64,000 nt of DNA from Arenibacter palladensis (GCF_900129275.1 NZ_FQUX01000005.1:186001-250000); one strand, 5' to 3'. Positions 35,377-45,348 are shown, counted from the first letter of the stretch. Notes: generated by a model not told the origin, from the sequence alone. Numbers and translations: made by a program.

Positions 35377-36753
35377 CTAAACTTTCACAAAGTCGGTCCC
35401 ATAAGGTTTTCTCTGGTCCCTGTGCAACATGGCATTGGCTTCATCGTCATTAATAAACATTTCTTTCTCGTTGTCCCACTCCAATTTTCTATCGAATTGC
35501 ATGGCAATATCGCTAATCAAACAGGTTACACAGGCTTTATGCCCTTTTTCAATGGGTGAAATAGGTGCCTTTCTTGTCTTAATGCAGTCCAACCAGTTCC
35601 CGTGCTGATCATCGATCTTCTCCAAATGGATTTCATTCTCGCCAATTACCGATTCCAATATTTTGGGATCGGAGGCATTAAGGGCTTTACTGCTTTTTTC
35701 TTGATCCACAGGATCGGAGGCGGACGCTTGATAGGCCCCGCGGGACACAAAGATCCATCCGTCCGTACCTTCGTAACGAATTCCGTTGGTATAACCTCCA
35801 CTGGTGTATACCGTAATTCCATTGTTATATTCGTGTTTTACAAAGAAATCGCCATGTACGTTCCACAGCCCCGATTTTGGAAACTCTGCCAAGGCCTCGA
35901 CAGATTTCGGCCCTGTTAGTTCGGTATCCATTCCCCATGCCGCGGAATCGTAATGGTGCTGACCCCAACCTGTTATCATTCCAGCACCGTAACTTCTAAG
36001 GCGAAGCCAACCCGGCCTACTGTAGTCGTTCTGCGGGTGAACGCCAATTTCAGTATAGGGAACCTCTGGTGTTGATCCCAACCACATATCAAAATTCAAA
36101 TTTTTTGGCACTGGCATTGCAGGAGCATCCGGTCCGGACGGATCTCCGGGAAGTCCTATCTTAACGGTATGTATTTTACCTATGCGACCATTTCTCACCA
36201 ACTCGGCTGCTACCCTAAATTGCGGCATTGCTCTCTGCTGGGTTCCTACCTGAAGTATAACTCCCGTTTTTTGAACGGCATCCCGCAATTGTTGGCCTTC
36301 CTTTACTGTAAGGGAAGTTGGTTTTTGAAGGTAAATATCCTTTCCTGCCAAAGCAGCCTCCATGGCAGGCTGGGAATGCCAGTGGTCCGGAGTACTGATC
36401 ACCACCGCGTCTATGTCCTTGTTAAGTAACATTTCGCGATAATCATCATAAATTTTAGTATCCATATATTTCTCCTTCCCTGTTTTCTCTTTGTAGAATT
36501 TGTCTACCAAAACCTTTGCGTCGGCAGCCCTTTTGGAATCCAGGTCACAGACCGCTACATAGCGGGATTGATCAAATCTAATGGTATCGTGAATATCGTG
36601 ATCACGAGCTATGCGTCCACAACCTATTTGCCCGATATTGATTTTGTTGCTCGGTGCATTTTTACCAAATACACTTGCAGGAACAATGGTTGGAAACCCA
36701 ACTACGGCTGCAGTGGTCAACAAGGAGTTGTTAATGAACTTTCTTCTTTGCAT
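35377..36753 (-). CDS. Gfo/Idh/MocA-family oxidoreductase with Tat-type signal
   Basis: Exported NAD(P)-binding oxidoreductase. N-terminal Tat-like leader MQRRKFINNSLLTTAAVVGF, then the Rossmann motif INIGQIGCGRIARDHD, VVISTPDHWHSQPAMEAALAGKDIYLQKPTSLT (blocks STPDHWHS and LQKPTS with the catalytic Lys), VGTQQRAMPQFRVAAELV and the HHYDSAAW region. 458 residues. The Tat signal is expected for a protein exported with its cofactor bound. It is the second such enzyme in this locus and lies 70 bases after the DUF6807 gene. Likely a sugar oxidoreductase working on material taken up by SusCD; substrate unknown. Confidence 0.85.
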   Translation of the reverse strand: MQRRKFINNSLLTTAAVVGFPTIVPASVFGKNAPSNKINIGQIGCGRIARDHDIHDTIRFDQSRYVAVCDLDSKRAADAKVLVDKFYKEKTGKEKYMDTKIYDDYREMLLNKDIDAVVISTPDHWHSQPAMEAALAGKDIYLQKPTSLTVKEGQQLRDAVQKTGVILQVGTQQRAMPQFRVAAELVRNGRIGKIHTVKIGLPGDPSGPDAPAMPVPKNLNFDMWLGSTPEVPYTEIGVHPQNDYSRPGWLRLRSYGAGMITGWGQHHYDSAAWGMDTELTGPKSVEALAEFPKSGLWNVHGDFFVKHEYNNGITVYTSGGYTNGIRYEGTDGWIFVSRGAYQASASDPVDQEKSSKALNASDPKILESVIGENEIHLEKIDDQHGNWLDCIKTRKAPISPIEKGHKACVTCLISDIAMQFDRKLEWDNEKEMFINDDEANAMLHRDQRKPYGTDFVKV

Positions 36754-36823
36754 CTTTTTTCGATTTTATTTAATTCACAAAATTATTTGATTGAAAACCG
36801 GGCCATCAACCCTGTCCTCAAAT

Positions 36824-38050
36824 TTACTCTTTTACAATCTTTGGCATCCCGGCAAAACTTTTCCAATAAGATTCAGCCTCATCGGCCGTGAGTTTACCCT
36901 CAAAAACCACCATCCTATATTTTAAACGATAATCTTTATTTGGTTCAATATTCCATTCTTCATGGCGTATGGGGCAAAACTCAAAAAACATATCCCCCCT
37001 ACCCCCATTGCCATCTATGGGCCAAATCCTCATAGGTTCCGGGTGGGATTTATTTTCCGGGTAACTCAGAAAAAGAACACCATTGGTCCCTTGTCCATTC
37101 GCAGATTCCCCGGTCACCATACACCAACGCGCATTGGTCCCATCCGCACTAAGCCGGTCATTACCCTCGGAAGTAAGCACGGTACAGTTATCCTTATGCC
37201 AGCGCTCGGTAAACCTCATTCCCAAACCTCCACCATATCGATATGCCTCAAAGAGAATACCATTTTCTAGAGGAGAATTAAATTGGGAAGTATAATCTAC
37301 CATATATCTGTCCGGTCGACCCAAGTCCCAAACCTTCACCTCCAGGTTTTCGTTCAGGGCAATTCGGTTATCCTCCTCGGCCTTTAAATTTATATGTTCC
37401 TGATGAGCACTGAAGCCTCCGTAGACCGGGCCAGAAAAAGTATCGTTAAAGTCCTTAAAAAGCACCGTACCCTGCCGCTCCACCAAATTCCAAAAATCTA
37501 CCCGCTCCCCTTCAATCTGGGTATGTGTCCATGGACCCCAGATACCGTAATGATGATAATGGTCTGGCGGTTGAATACGGCTAAGAGTATCACCTGAAGG
37601 CGATAACAAAGGATGGATATACCCGGATTTCTGAAAGATGGAATCCACCCCCTCTGGGGGATAGGTCATTCCATACCTATAAGATAGCAATTGATTGGAC
37701 CCTTTCGACAATTGAAGGTTTCCATTGTTTTTGTTGACTTTTATTAAAGTGGTATCCGCTGTGTCCCCATCGGCTTTTTCAAGTTTATATTCAGCGGTAT
37801 TTTGAGGCGTATGTAAAAACCAAAGGGATTTCCCATTTTCATCCAATTGGAAGGGAACTTTACGGCCTTCATAGGTCAAAGACATATTACCCAAAGTAGC
37901 CCAATCAACACTACCTAAACTTTCCAACGGTACTGAGACAGGTGAGGCTTGTGAAATACCATCCATTTCCGCTATATTAAACCTATATGATTCACTATGG
38001 TTACATGACTGCAACAGTAATAAAACATAACCAAAAAATACATACTTCAT
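36824..38050 (-). CDS. DUF6807 (PmoA-family) lipoprotein
   Basis: Exported lipoprotein (MKYVFFGYVLLLLQSCNH, lipobox LQSC). The body matches the DUF6807/PmoA type: HPLLSPSGDTLSRIQPPDHYHHYGIWGPWTH with its cluster of histidines (block DHYHHYGIWG), EAYRYGGGLGMRFTERW and the TRWCMVTGESANG-like segment. 408 residues, mostly beta. No enzymatic function is established for the family as far as I know. The conserved histidines suggest a metal or carbohydrate site. It is placed between susD and the Gfo/Idh genes, and such proteins recur with Gfo/Idh and ThuA genes in Bacteroidota sugar loci. Confidence 0.75.
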   Translation of the reverse strand: MKYVFFGYVLLLLQSCNHSESYRFNIAEMDGISQASPVSVPLESLGSVDWATLGNMSLTYEGRKVPFQLDENGKSLWFLHTPQNTAEYKLEKADGDTADTTLIKVNKNNGNLQLSKGSNQLLSYRYGMTYPPEGVDSIFQKSGYIHPLLSPSGDTLSRIQPPDHYHHYGIWGPWTHTQIEGERVDFWNLVERQGTVLFKDFNDTFSGPVYGGFSAHQEHINLKAEEDNRIALNENLEVKVWDLGRPDRYMVDYTSQFNSPLENGILFEAYRYGGGLGMRFTERWHKDNCTVLTSEGNDRLSADGTNARWCMVTGESANGQGTNGVLFLSYPENKSHPEPMRIWPIDGNGGRGDMFFEFCPIRHEEWNIEPNKDYRLKYRMVVFEGKLTADEAESYWKSFAGMPKIVKE

Positions 38051-38103
38051 TTAAAATAGGTTTAAAGGATGGAATTTACAAAAAACTAATTAACTCAATT
38101 CAA

Positions 38104-39954
38104 CTATAATTCTTCAGGAATGGTTGTCAGTGGTGGGATATTATTTTCCGCCCCTGGGTATCCTTCGTTTTGATTTATTACCCCTTGTGTATTGGCGTTA
38201 ATTGCTGAAGCAGGAATTGGCCACAACACATGATAAGGACTCATGGTATATTCATCACCGTGAATAGTTTTCACCCCCTGATTATAAAAGTCGGTAACCT
38301 CCATTATTCGGTCATACCAAAAATTATCGGTAGAGAAATTATCCAAACTATAGGTCTTACCATTGTATGCTGCTTTACCCGTCTTAGCAAAAATATAAGC
38401 AATTCGTGTCAGCTCAGTTTTCCTTCCTTCCTCATAATACAATTCACGTGCACGCTCATCCAGGATATAATCAATATCTACATCGGTAGCAGTAATTTCA
38501 TCTGCCTCCGCCCTTCTTCTCACGACATTGATATCATCTGCCGCAGCCCCTAAATTTCCTTTCCAGAAGTAAGCCTCGGCCCTTAACAAATATGTTTCCG
38601 CAACCCTATATACATACCAATCGCCGTGACCTCCTGCTGGTTTTACATTTAAAGGATCTGGAACAAAAAATTTATAATGTGGAAAGCCATACCAATTTCT
38701 TATGGTATCTGAACAAAGTGGAGTTCCATTGGGCAAATAAAGCTCCAAATTCTTTCCATAATAAGAGTTTCCGGAACTCTGTAGACTAGGAGCATTGTAA
38801 ACTAAGTCTTCCATATCGTACCAATTGCCCAACTTATGGCGTTGGTCATTATTTGCATCTTTCCAAATCTCTTTGGTACTATAATGTGTACCCCTATTTC
38901 TACCAATACCTCTGCCAATTGCCGTAACTTGATCAATATCTATCCCAGGAGCGTCAGACATACCATTTTGTCCATCTGGGGTATTAATAAAACGCCACCA
39001 TAGTGGAACCGCCTGCCTTTGGATACTAGTCCCTCCGGGATAATCACCATTGTCCTCATAACCCAACCTGTCTATAACAACCAGAATCCCCTCGGTATTT
39101 CCCGGAATACTTTTGTTTTCCACACGGTGCAGATCCCAAGTAACATCCTTTGCTGCGTTACCGGCATCAATTCCAAACCTGTCCGTTGTTAAGGTATGTG
39201 TACCACCCTCTATTATTTGTGTTGAAGAAGCTATTGCCTCATCAAAATCGCCCAAGGCAAGATTAACTTTCGTCAATAAATGCAACACTGCATCTTTATT
39301 TATATCCCCATTATTTGCCACGGCATTCACCATGGGCACTGCCCTATTAAGGTCTTCCTGCATTTTTCTAAGAATGGTCTCTCTTGCTGTAGTTACAAAA
39401 TCAAGGCGTGCCGAGGTAATTTCTTCCAAAATTAAGGGAACATCCCCAAACTGCTGGGTCAACCTATAATACCTGTAGGCCCTATGAAAAAGGGCTCGTC
39501 CCAAAATATCATTTTTCTGCCCATCACTCTCAAATGTGGCATCGTCCAATCTTCCAATTACTGTATTGGCGTATTTTATGCCCTTATAAAATTCTTCCCA
39601 AAACCATCCTATACGGTTAAAGTTGGCACTATTTAGATTGGCATCGGGCAAGATCAATAGATTCAAATCCTGGGCAGGACCTGATTTGTCAGTTGTCCCT
39701 TCCACAGAAACTTCAGAAAATATGTTCTCCGTAATCATGGGCGCACCGTCGCCATAAAATTCAGCCCTTAGATTCCTCATAGCTTGTGACAAAAGACTAT
39801 TAAGTCCTTCTGGCGTATCCAAGGCATTACTCGGAGTAAAGAACGATTGCGGGTCTGCATCCAAGAATTCTTCCTCACAACCTGTGAAGGCAACGGCCAC
39901 AATCAAGGTAAAGCTTAAAAAGGCTCTTCTATAGTTGTATATTATATTTCTCAT
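38104..39954 (-). CDS. SusD-family outer-membrane glycan-binding lipoprotein
   Basis: Surface lipoprotein partner of the SusC transporter. Signal ends in the lipobox FTGCEEEFLD; the mature N-terminus EEEFLDADPQSFFTP is the standard SusD opening. RALFHRAYRYYRLTQQFGDVPLILEE is the conserved TPR-helix segment, and the C-terminal DERARELYYEEGRKTELTRI is the hallmark SusD motif. 616 residues. It lies 16 bases after susC. It should bind the oligosaccharide delivered to SusC, here probably a glucuronate-containing glycan or free uronate-type substrate, judged only from neighbours. Confidence 0.93.
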   Translation of the reverse strand: MRNIIYNYRRAFLSFTLIVAVAFTGCEEEFLDADPQSFFTPSNALDTPEGLNSLLSQAMRNLRAEFYGDGAPMITENIFSEVSVEGTTDKSGPAQDLNLLILPDANLNSANFNRIGWFWEEFYKGIKYANTVIGRLDDATFESDGQKNDILGRALFHRAYRYYRLTQQFGDVPLILEEITSARLDFVTTARETILRKMQEDLNRAVPMVNAVANNGDINKDAVLHLLTKVNLALGDFDEAIASSTQIIEGGTHTLTTDRFGIDAGNAAKDVTWDLHRVENKSIPGNTEGILVVIDRLGYEDNGDYPGGTSIQRQAVPLWWRFINTPDGQNGMSDAPGIDIDQVTAIGRGIGRNRGTHYSTKEIWKDANNDQRHKLGNWYDMEDLVYNAPSLQSSGNSYYGKNLELYLPNGTPLCSDTIRNWYGFPHYKFFVPDPLNVKPAGGHGDWYVYRVAETYLLRAEAYFWKGNLGAAADDINVVRRRAEADEITATDVDIDYILDERARELYYEEGRKTELTRIAYIFAKTGKAAYNGKTYSLDNFSTDNFWYDRIMEVTDFYNQGVKTIHGDEYTMSPYHVLWPIPASAINANTQGVINQNEGYPGAENNIPPLTTIPEEL

Positions 39955-39970
39955 CGTTATTATTTTTTTA

Positions 39971-42900
39971 TTAAAGACTTAAATCAATTCCAAAGGTGAA
40001 AAACCTTGGTGTAGGCAAACTTGGATCAGTACTTCCATTGGAATTTCTTCCATCTATGTTGGTAGGCTCCGGATCGTAAAAATCCCAATGAGGGGCATAA
40101 ACCGCAACATTTCTAGCGTTGGCATACAACCTAAGACTCTGCAAGGACAACTTTTCAAGAAAGGGTTTTGGAAATCTATAGGCAATGGTAATATTACTTA
40201 ATCGAATAAATGAAGCATCCCTCCAAATAGCAAAATTGGAACTACCATCACTGGAAAACAGTCTGGCATAATCATTTATAGGATTATCAGGTGTCCAATA
40301 AGGTGTTTGAATGGAATTGGTCCTGTCTATAAAACCGTTTCTGTTTTTTGCTTCGTTAAATACTCTTTTCTGACCCCAATTGGAATAAACCTCAAAGGAA
40401 AAATCAAAATTCTTTAGCATGGTAAACCTATTAGACATAGCCCAACTGAATCGTGGAGACCTATGTCCTTGGAAAACATTATCATCTACTGTAAAATCCC
40501 CACTGTTATCTACATCCCTAATTTTCCAATCACCAGGAAATACACCATATTCGGCAGCTTGGGCAGCTTCATTTGTCTGCCATATACCAATGGCTTCCTG
40601 ACCCCAAATAACGTCGGTGGCCTGACCTATAAAACGCTGATTTGTAATATCATCCAATTCCCTTCCATTTTCATCAAGATCTCCATATAATTTTCTGATT
40701 TTATTTCTGTTCAAAGAGAAATTAAAACTGGTATTCCATTGGAAATTCTCCCTATTATAATTTTGGGTGGCCAAGGTAAATTCGAGACCTTTATTTTCTA
40801 TTTCTCCCAAATTGGTAGTTACATTGTTGAAACCAATAATATTAGGCAACTCCCTAGTAACTATAAGATCGTTGGTAATATTTTGGTAAGCCTCTATAGA
40901 ACCTTCTACCACTCCGTTGGCTATACTAAAGTCTAACCCTAAATTGGTAGCCTTGGTACGTTCCCACCTCAACTCTGTATTTTCTTGGGTTCCGTTATCA
41001 AAAGTTGGTACGGTAATGACGTTGCCTCCGGCATCCACATTTAAATATTTATTGGCTCCTAGTCTGGACAAGGCGGTAAAACGTCCTATATCCCTATTTC
41101 CATTTTCCCCGTAGGACAATCTTAGTTTGAGAAAATTTACGAAATCCGATTGAAAAAAGGATTCATTGGATATGGTCCAAGCCCCTGCTATGGAAGGAAA
41201 ATATGCCCTTTTATTATTGGCCCCAAAAGCCGAGTAACCATCCCTACGCATGGTCAATGTTAGTAGATATCTGGAATCATAATTATAATTAAGCCGAGTC
41301 ATCACGGCATCACCAGTACTGGTCTCATCCTCACTATCCACAGTTTGCACGGTCCCCAATTCCAAGGCACTATAACCTAGGGCATCACTAGGCTCAAAGG
41401 TATTGGCCCTAGCTCGGGTAAAATAGCTTTGGTATTTTTCCCCATACACCAGAAACATCAAATTAAAGGAATGCTTATCAATCGTCTTGTCCCAACGTAA
41501 AATATTGTCTAACTGCCATTCATTGATCTTGGTCGCTTGTCTCTCTGCCGAACCTACCACATTTTGCGGACTGGCCGCCGACGCATGGTTGTAATATTCT
41601 TGGAATTCCAAACGATTGGTATACCCCACTTCATAGGAAAAACCCAATGGTAATTTTAATTTGGCGTATACCCTAGAGTTAAAGGTATGATCCAGATCTA
41701 TACGGTCGTTAAATTTTTGTGCTAAAAAAGCATTAACGGCCCCAGCACCATTATCGTCCTGAGGACTTAAGCGAATATTTCCCTCATCATCAAATTCGGA
41801 ACCCCAAGGCGAAGATCTTTCAATCTGACCTCTATCAGCCGCAATAAAACCTTCATTACGCTTAGCAAATTGAGTATTCATTCCAACGGTTAACCAATCC
41901 GTAATTTTAGCATCCAAATTTAATCGTGATCGCAAGGCCTCAAACTTTTCCCCATTAACAATACCCTCATTGGAGGTTCGACCAATGGACCAATAGTAAT
42001 TTAGTCCTCCATTTCGCCCGGAGATACTTGTGTTTATATCGTTACGAAATCCGGTTTGCATTATCCTGTCATACCAATTGATACTATTCCCCGCCAAATA
42101 ATTTTCAATTTCCACATCCTGAAACCCTATCCTGTTCAACCAAGCTCTTGTAGGGTCGCCTGCTGATCCGTCATAGGCCAGCCACTGATCCAAGGTCACC
42201 CCAGAAGGGAGATTGTTGGGGTTGTCATATCTTCCTGGATTGTCGATAGTGTTCTGTGGGTTGATACTTTTGAAAACCTCCGTTCTCCAGTCCACATATC
42301 CTTGAGCATCATATGGTCGCTCCTTATAAGCATCCGTGGCTATACCCACACTAGTGTTTATATTAATGGTTGGCTTATCGCTAGTACCTCTTTTAGTTGT
42401 CACCAAAATTACCCCACTTGCCCCTCTGGCACCATAAACGGCGGCAGAACTGGCATCTTTCATAACATCCAGTTTATCGATATCCGAGGGAGCGATATCG
42501 GACAGATCGCCATTATAGATCATACCGTCTACCACTATTAAAGGACTAGATCCGGCACTAAGACTATTGTTGCCTCGTATCCGAATTTGACTTGTCCCCT
42601 TTGGCGAGGCTGAAAGTCCAATACTTAAACCTGCTACATTACCCCGCAATACATCTGTTACTGAATTAGTAGATTGATCTGAAAGTGCCGCAGCATCCAC
42701 TTGGGAAATTGCACCGGTAAGATCTTTCTTTTTCACCGCACCGTAACCCACCAAAACAACCTCGTCCAAAGTGGAGGCCGTGGACTGCATGGTTACATTT
42801 ATAACAGAATTACCATTCAATGGTACTCTTTGCTCTTCAAAGCCAATATAACTAATAGTCAATGTAGCATTGGAATTGGCAACTTCAAAACTAAAATTCC

Positions 42901-43099
42901 CATCAAAATCGGAAACCACCCCATTGGTAGTACCCTGCTCAACTATCGATGCTCCAGGAAGGGGAACACCAAATTCGTCTACTACGGTTCCGGAAACCGC
43001 AAATCCATCCTGCCCAATCGCAGGAACAGAACACAAAGTGCAAAATAGAGTAATAAGCAATAGAACCCTGCACCTAACTTTTTTAAATAAATTTCTCAT
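39971..43099 (-). CDS. SusC-family TonB-dependent receptor
   Basis: Outer-membrane transporter of the SusC/RagA type. Signal peptide (LLLITLFCTLCSVPAIGQ), carboxypeptidase-like N-terminal domain (VSGTVVDEFGVPLPGASI to about residue 110), TonB box region LDEVVLVGYG, plug domain with IRIRGNNSLSAGSSPLIVVDG and ASSAAVYGARGASGVILVTTKRG, then a beta-barrel ending FGIDLSL with a terminal hydrophobic residue. 1042 residues. First gene of the locus. A promoter and overlapping LacI operator lie upstream. No anti-sigma/sigma pair is nearby, so control is most likely by the divergent LacI protein. Confidence 0.95.
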   Translation of the reverse strand: MRNLFKKVRCRVLLLITLFCTLCSVPAIGQDGFAVSGTVVDEFGVPLPGASIVEQGTTNGVVSDFDGNFSFEVANSNATLTISYIGFEEQRVPLNGNSVINVTMQSTASTLDEVVLVGYGAVKKKDLTGAISQVDAAALSDQSTNSVTDVLRGNVAGLSIGLSASPKGTSQIRIRGNNSLSAGSSPLIVVDGMIYNGDLSDIAPSDIDKLDVMKDASSAAVYGARGASGVILVTTKRGTSDKPTININTSVGIATDAYKERPYDAQGYVDWRTEVFKSINPQNTIDNPGRYDNPNNLPSGVTLDQWLAYDGSAGDPTRAWLNRIGFQDVEIENYLAGNSINWYDRIMQTGFRNDINTSISGRNGGLNYYWSIGRTSNEGIVNGEKFEALRSRLNLDAKITDWLTVGMNTQFAKRNEGFIAADRGQIERSSPWGSEFDDEGNIRLSPQDDNGAGAVNAFLAQKFNDRIDLDHTFNSRVYAKLKLPLGFSYEVGYTNRLEFQEYYNHASAASPQNVVGSAERQATKINEWQLDNILRWDKTIDKHSFNLMFLVYGEKYQSYFTRARANTFEPSDALGYSALELGTVQTVDSEDETSTGDAVMTRLNYNYDSRYLLTLTMRRDGYSAFGANNKRAYFPSIAGAWTISNESFFQSDFVNFLKLRLSYGENGNRDIGRFTALSRLGANKYLNVDAGGNVITVPTFDNGTQENTELRWERTKATNLGLDFSIANGVVEGSIEAYQNITNDLIVTRELPNIIGFNNVTTNLGEIENKGLEFTLATQNYNRENFQWNTSFNFSLNRNKIRKLYGDLDENGRELDDITNQRFIGQATDVIWGQEAIGIWQTNEAAQAAEYGVFPGDWKIRDVDNSGDFTVDDNVFQGHRSPRFSWAMSNRFTMLKNFDFSFEVYSNWGQKRVFNEAKNRNGFIDRTNSIQTPYWTPDNPINDYARLFSSDGSSNFAIWRDASFIRLSNITIAYRFPKPFLEKLSLQSLRLYANARNVAVYAPHWDFYDPEPTNIDGRNSNGSTDPSLPTPRFFTFGIDLSL

Positions 43100-43175
43100 A
43101 CATAAATGTTTAAAGTTGGTTAGTTATTGATTTTAAATCATGACCGAAAACCCTCAGTCATATTCACAATCCCGA

Positions 43176-43206
43176 CAAATCTAAATAATTGCAATTTATT
43201 ACGCAA
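43176..43206 (-). promoter_or_regulatory. susC promoter (TTG-N20-TAGATTTG)
   Basis: Minus strand: TTG at 43204-43206, 20-base spacer, TAGATTTG at 43176-43183, an exact -7 consensus. Implied start near 43170, giving a leader of about 70 bases. The TTG box falls inside the operator at 43201-43216. Confidence 0.6.
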
Positions 43207-43216
43207 CCGATTGCGT
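43201..43216. promoter_or_regulatory. LacI-type operator overlapping the susC -33 box
   Basis: ACGCAACCGATTGCGT: arms ACGCAA and TTGCGT are perfect and the centre is CCGA, so 7 of 8 half-site bases agree around a central CG. It strongly resembles the E. coli PurR-type LacI operator. It lies between divergent susC and lacI and covers the predicted susC -33 element, the geometry of simple repression. Confidence 0.65.
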
Positions 43217-43343
43217 TATTATGTTGGCAATTTTTAACTAAAAAAATTCTTTTTGTTGAATTTATATAGTAAAATTCATCTGATTTCACATTAATTACCG
43301 CATAAATCAAATTTCACATTGATAATAAAATTTTATTTGTATT

Positions 43344-43368
43344 ATTGTTGCATAGTTTGTGCAACAAT
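43344..43368. repeat. Perfect inverted repeat just upstream of the locus lacI gene
   Basis: Arms ATTGTTGCA and TGCAACAAT (9 bases each) with a 7-base spacer, ending 7 bases before the lacI start codon at 43376. Its half-site TTGCA partly echoes the TTGCG half of the susC operator, so it may be an autoregulatory site. A translation-limiting hairpin is the alternative. Confidence 0.45.
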
Positions 43369-43375
43369 TTATAAT

Positions 43376-44392
43376 ATGGACAAGAGAATAACCATTTACG
43401 ATTTGGCAAAAACGCTGGGTGTTTCGGCCGGAACCGTAAGCAGGAGTCTAAACGACCATCCTTCCATAAGCCAAAAAACCAAGGACCGCGTAATCTCAAA
43501 GGCCAATGAACTGGGTTATAAAACCAATAAATTTGCAGTAAACCTCAGCACACAGAAGTCCAATACCATTGGAGTTATTGTCCCCAAACTCAATTCCATC
43601 TTTATGTCCACCGTATTGGCCGGGATAGAAAAAATAGCCAATGAAGCCGGTTATAATTTGATTATAAGTCAGTCTTTGGAGTCTATGGAAAAAGAAAAGT
43701 TAAATGCAAAAACGCTCTACGATAGCGGGGTTGATGCCCTTTTGGTATCCTTGGCCTACGACACCACCGACTTTGATCATTTTGCAAATTATATTAGAAA
43801 CAAAATACCACTTATATTTATTGATAGGGTGCACAATTTGCCCAATTGTTCTACCATAATAATTGATAACAAATTGGCAGGATATGAAGCTACCGAGCAT
43901 TTAATTAATCAAGGTTGCAAAAACCTTCTGTATATTAGTGGAGACTTAAGACGAAATGTTTATTCAGAGCGATTAAAAGGATTTCAGGAAGCGATAGCCA
44001 AGCATGATTTAATATTTGACAATTCCAATATACTAGAATCGGACTTAAGTCCTGGCAGCGTTAAACATGCCATAGCCCACATCAAAGATACCAGCATACC
44101 TTTTGATGGCCTGTTCGTGGCCAACGACACCTTTGCGGCACATTGTATAAAAGAATTGAAAAAAGTGAACATTAAAATACCACAAGACATAAAAGTAATC
44201 GGCTTTAATAACGACCCTATTTCTGAACTGGTTACCCCAACTTTAACTACCATTAATTACCCAGGGTATGAATTGGGAGTTTTAGCAGGACAAAGCGTTA
44301 TAAGTCATTTAAACGGAGATATCAACTTGCAACCTACGAATGCCATCACCTTAAGGCACAGACTTATAATCAGAGAATCAACACTTAAATAA
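43376..44392 (+). CDS. LacI-family regulator of the hexuronate SusCD locus
   Basis: DNA-binding regulator, 338 residues. Helix-turn-helix ITIYDLAKTLGVSAGTVSRSLND, hinge to about residue 60, then a sensor domain with IGVIVPKLNSIFMSTVLAGIE, LIFIDRVHN, LLYISGD and GLFVANDTFAAHCIKEL. I start it at 43376 (MDKRITIYDL); codons back to 43319 run through the inverted repeat and are unlikely to be translated. It is divergent from susC and 9 bases before thuA. Together with the operator at 43201-43216 this makes it the likely repressor of susCD. Ligand probably a uronate-pathway intermediate. Confidence 0.88.
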   Translation: MDKRITIYDLAKTLGVSAGTVSRSLNDHPSISQKTKDRVISKANELGYKTNKFAVNLSTQKSNTIGVIVPKLNSIFMSTVLAGIEKIANEAGYNLIISQSLESMEKEKLNAKTLYDSGVDALLVSLAYDTTDFDHFANYIRNKIPLIFIDRVHNLPNCSTIIIDNKLAGYEATEHLINQGCKNLLYISGDLRRNVYSERLKGFQEAIAKHDLIFDNSNILESDLSPGSVKHAIAHIKDTSIPFDGLFVANDTFAAHCIKELKKVNIKIPQDIKVIGFNNDPISELVTPTLTTINYPGYELGVLAGQSVISHLNGDINLQPTNAITLRHRLIIRESTLK

Positions 44393-44401
44393 ACAATTAC
44401 A

Positions 44402-45319
44402 ATGAACAAAGTAGCTTACACCCTAATTACCCTTCTTTTTGTTGGAACAATTTCTGCACAAGGTCTTAAAGAATTTCCAATTACGGAACAATGGCTTACC
44501 AAAATAGAATCTTTAGCCCCATCGGCACCGAGGGTGAAGGCCGAGATTAAGAAAATATTGGTTTTTTCCCAGCATACGGGATTTTACCATTGGACCATTC
44601 CCCATAATGATGAAATGCTAAAGATACTGGCCACAAAATCTGGGGCCTTTGAGGTTACCATTGCAAGGGACATTGACAGTTTTGATAAAAAGAACTTGAA
44701 ACAATACGATGCCATAATCTTAAACAACTCTAATCCCGCAGGACCAAAACGCGATCTATTTTGGGACCTTCTAAAGAAAAACTCCACTCTTAATGATCAA
44801 AGGATTGCAGAACTATCGGCTCAATATGAAAAGACTTTGATGGACTATGTTTCAAAAGGCGGGGGACTTATGATTCTTCACGGGGCGATTACGGTCCAGA
44901 ACAACTCCAAGGAGTTTAGCAAAATGGTTGGAGGTAGCTTTGATTACCACCCCAAACAACAGGAAATGCATTTAAAGGAGGTAAATCCGAACCACCCTTT
45001 GGTGCAGGCATTTAAGGGCAATGGATTTACCCACGTGGACGAGCCCTATTTCTTTAACAATGCCTATTCCGATTATAATTTTAGACCGCTACTATACATT
45101 AAAGCCGACAAGCTAGAAGGCGTCAAGAAAGAAGTCAGTGACAATACCATATATGTTTCCTGGATTAAGAGACATGGCAAGGGCCGGGTATTTTACACCT
45201 CTCCATCCCATAATGCCCAAAGTATGGACAATCCGGAATTGCTTCAGTTCTTTTTGGATGGCATGCAATACGTGGTGGGCGATTTAAAATGCGATGATAG
45301 CCCTATAGGAAAACATTGA
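44402..45319 (+). CDS. Secreted ThuA-domain protein
   Basis: ThuA family (trehalose-utilisation type, class I amidotransferase-like flavodoxin fold), exported (signal MNKVAYTLITLLFVGTISAQ). Family blocks: ILVFSQHTGFYHWTIPHNDEML, FDKKNLKQYDAIILNNSNP, YVSKGGGLMILHGAI, VGGSFDYHP and WIKRHGKGRVFYTSPSHNAQSM. 305 residues. Biochemistry of ThuA is poorly known; in Bacteroidota it recurs with Gfo/Idh oxidoreductases, and roles in handling 3-keto sugars have been suggested. It is cotranscribed with lacI (9-base gap), so it belongs functionally to the SusCD/Gfo locus. Confidence 0.85.
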   Translation: MNKVAYTLITLLFVGTISAQGLKEFPITEQWLTKIESLAPSAPRVKAEIKKILVFSQHTGFYHWTIPHNDEMLKILATKSGAFEVTIARDIDSFDKKNLKQYDAIILNNSNPAGPKRDLFWDLLKKNSTLNDQRIAELSAQYEKTLMDYVSKGGGLMILHGAITVQNNSKEFSKMVGGSFDYHPKQQEMHLKEVNPNHPLVQAFKGNGFTHVDEPYFFNNAYSDYNFRPLLYIKADKLEGVKKEVSDNTIYVSWIKRHGKGRVFYTSPSHNAQSMDNPELLQFFLDGMQYVVGDLKCDDSPIGKH

Positions 45320-45348
45320 CCCAATAACTTATTAAGAATATAGCATCC

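Noticed and set aside
31574-43216. A single LacI regulon covering both dctP and susC operators
   Set aside because: Both are LacI-type palindromes with central CG, but their half-sites differ, so common control by one protein is not supported by the sequence alone.
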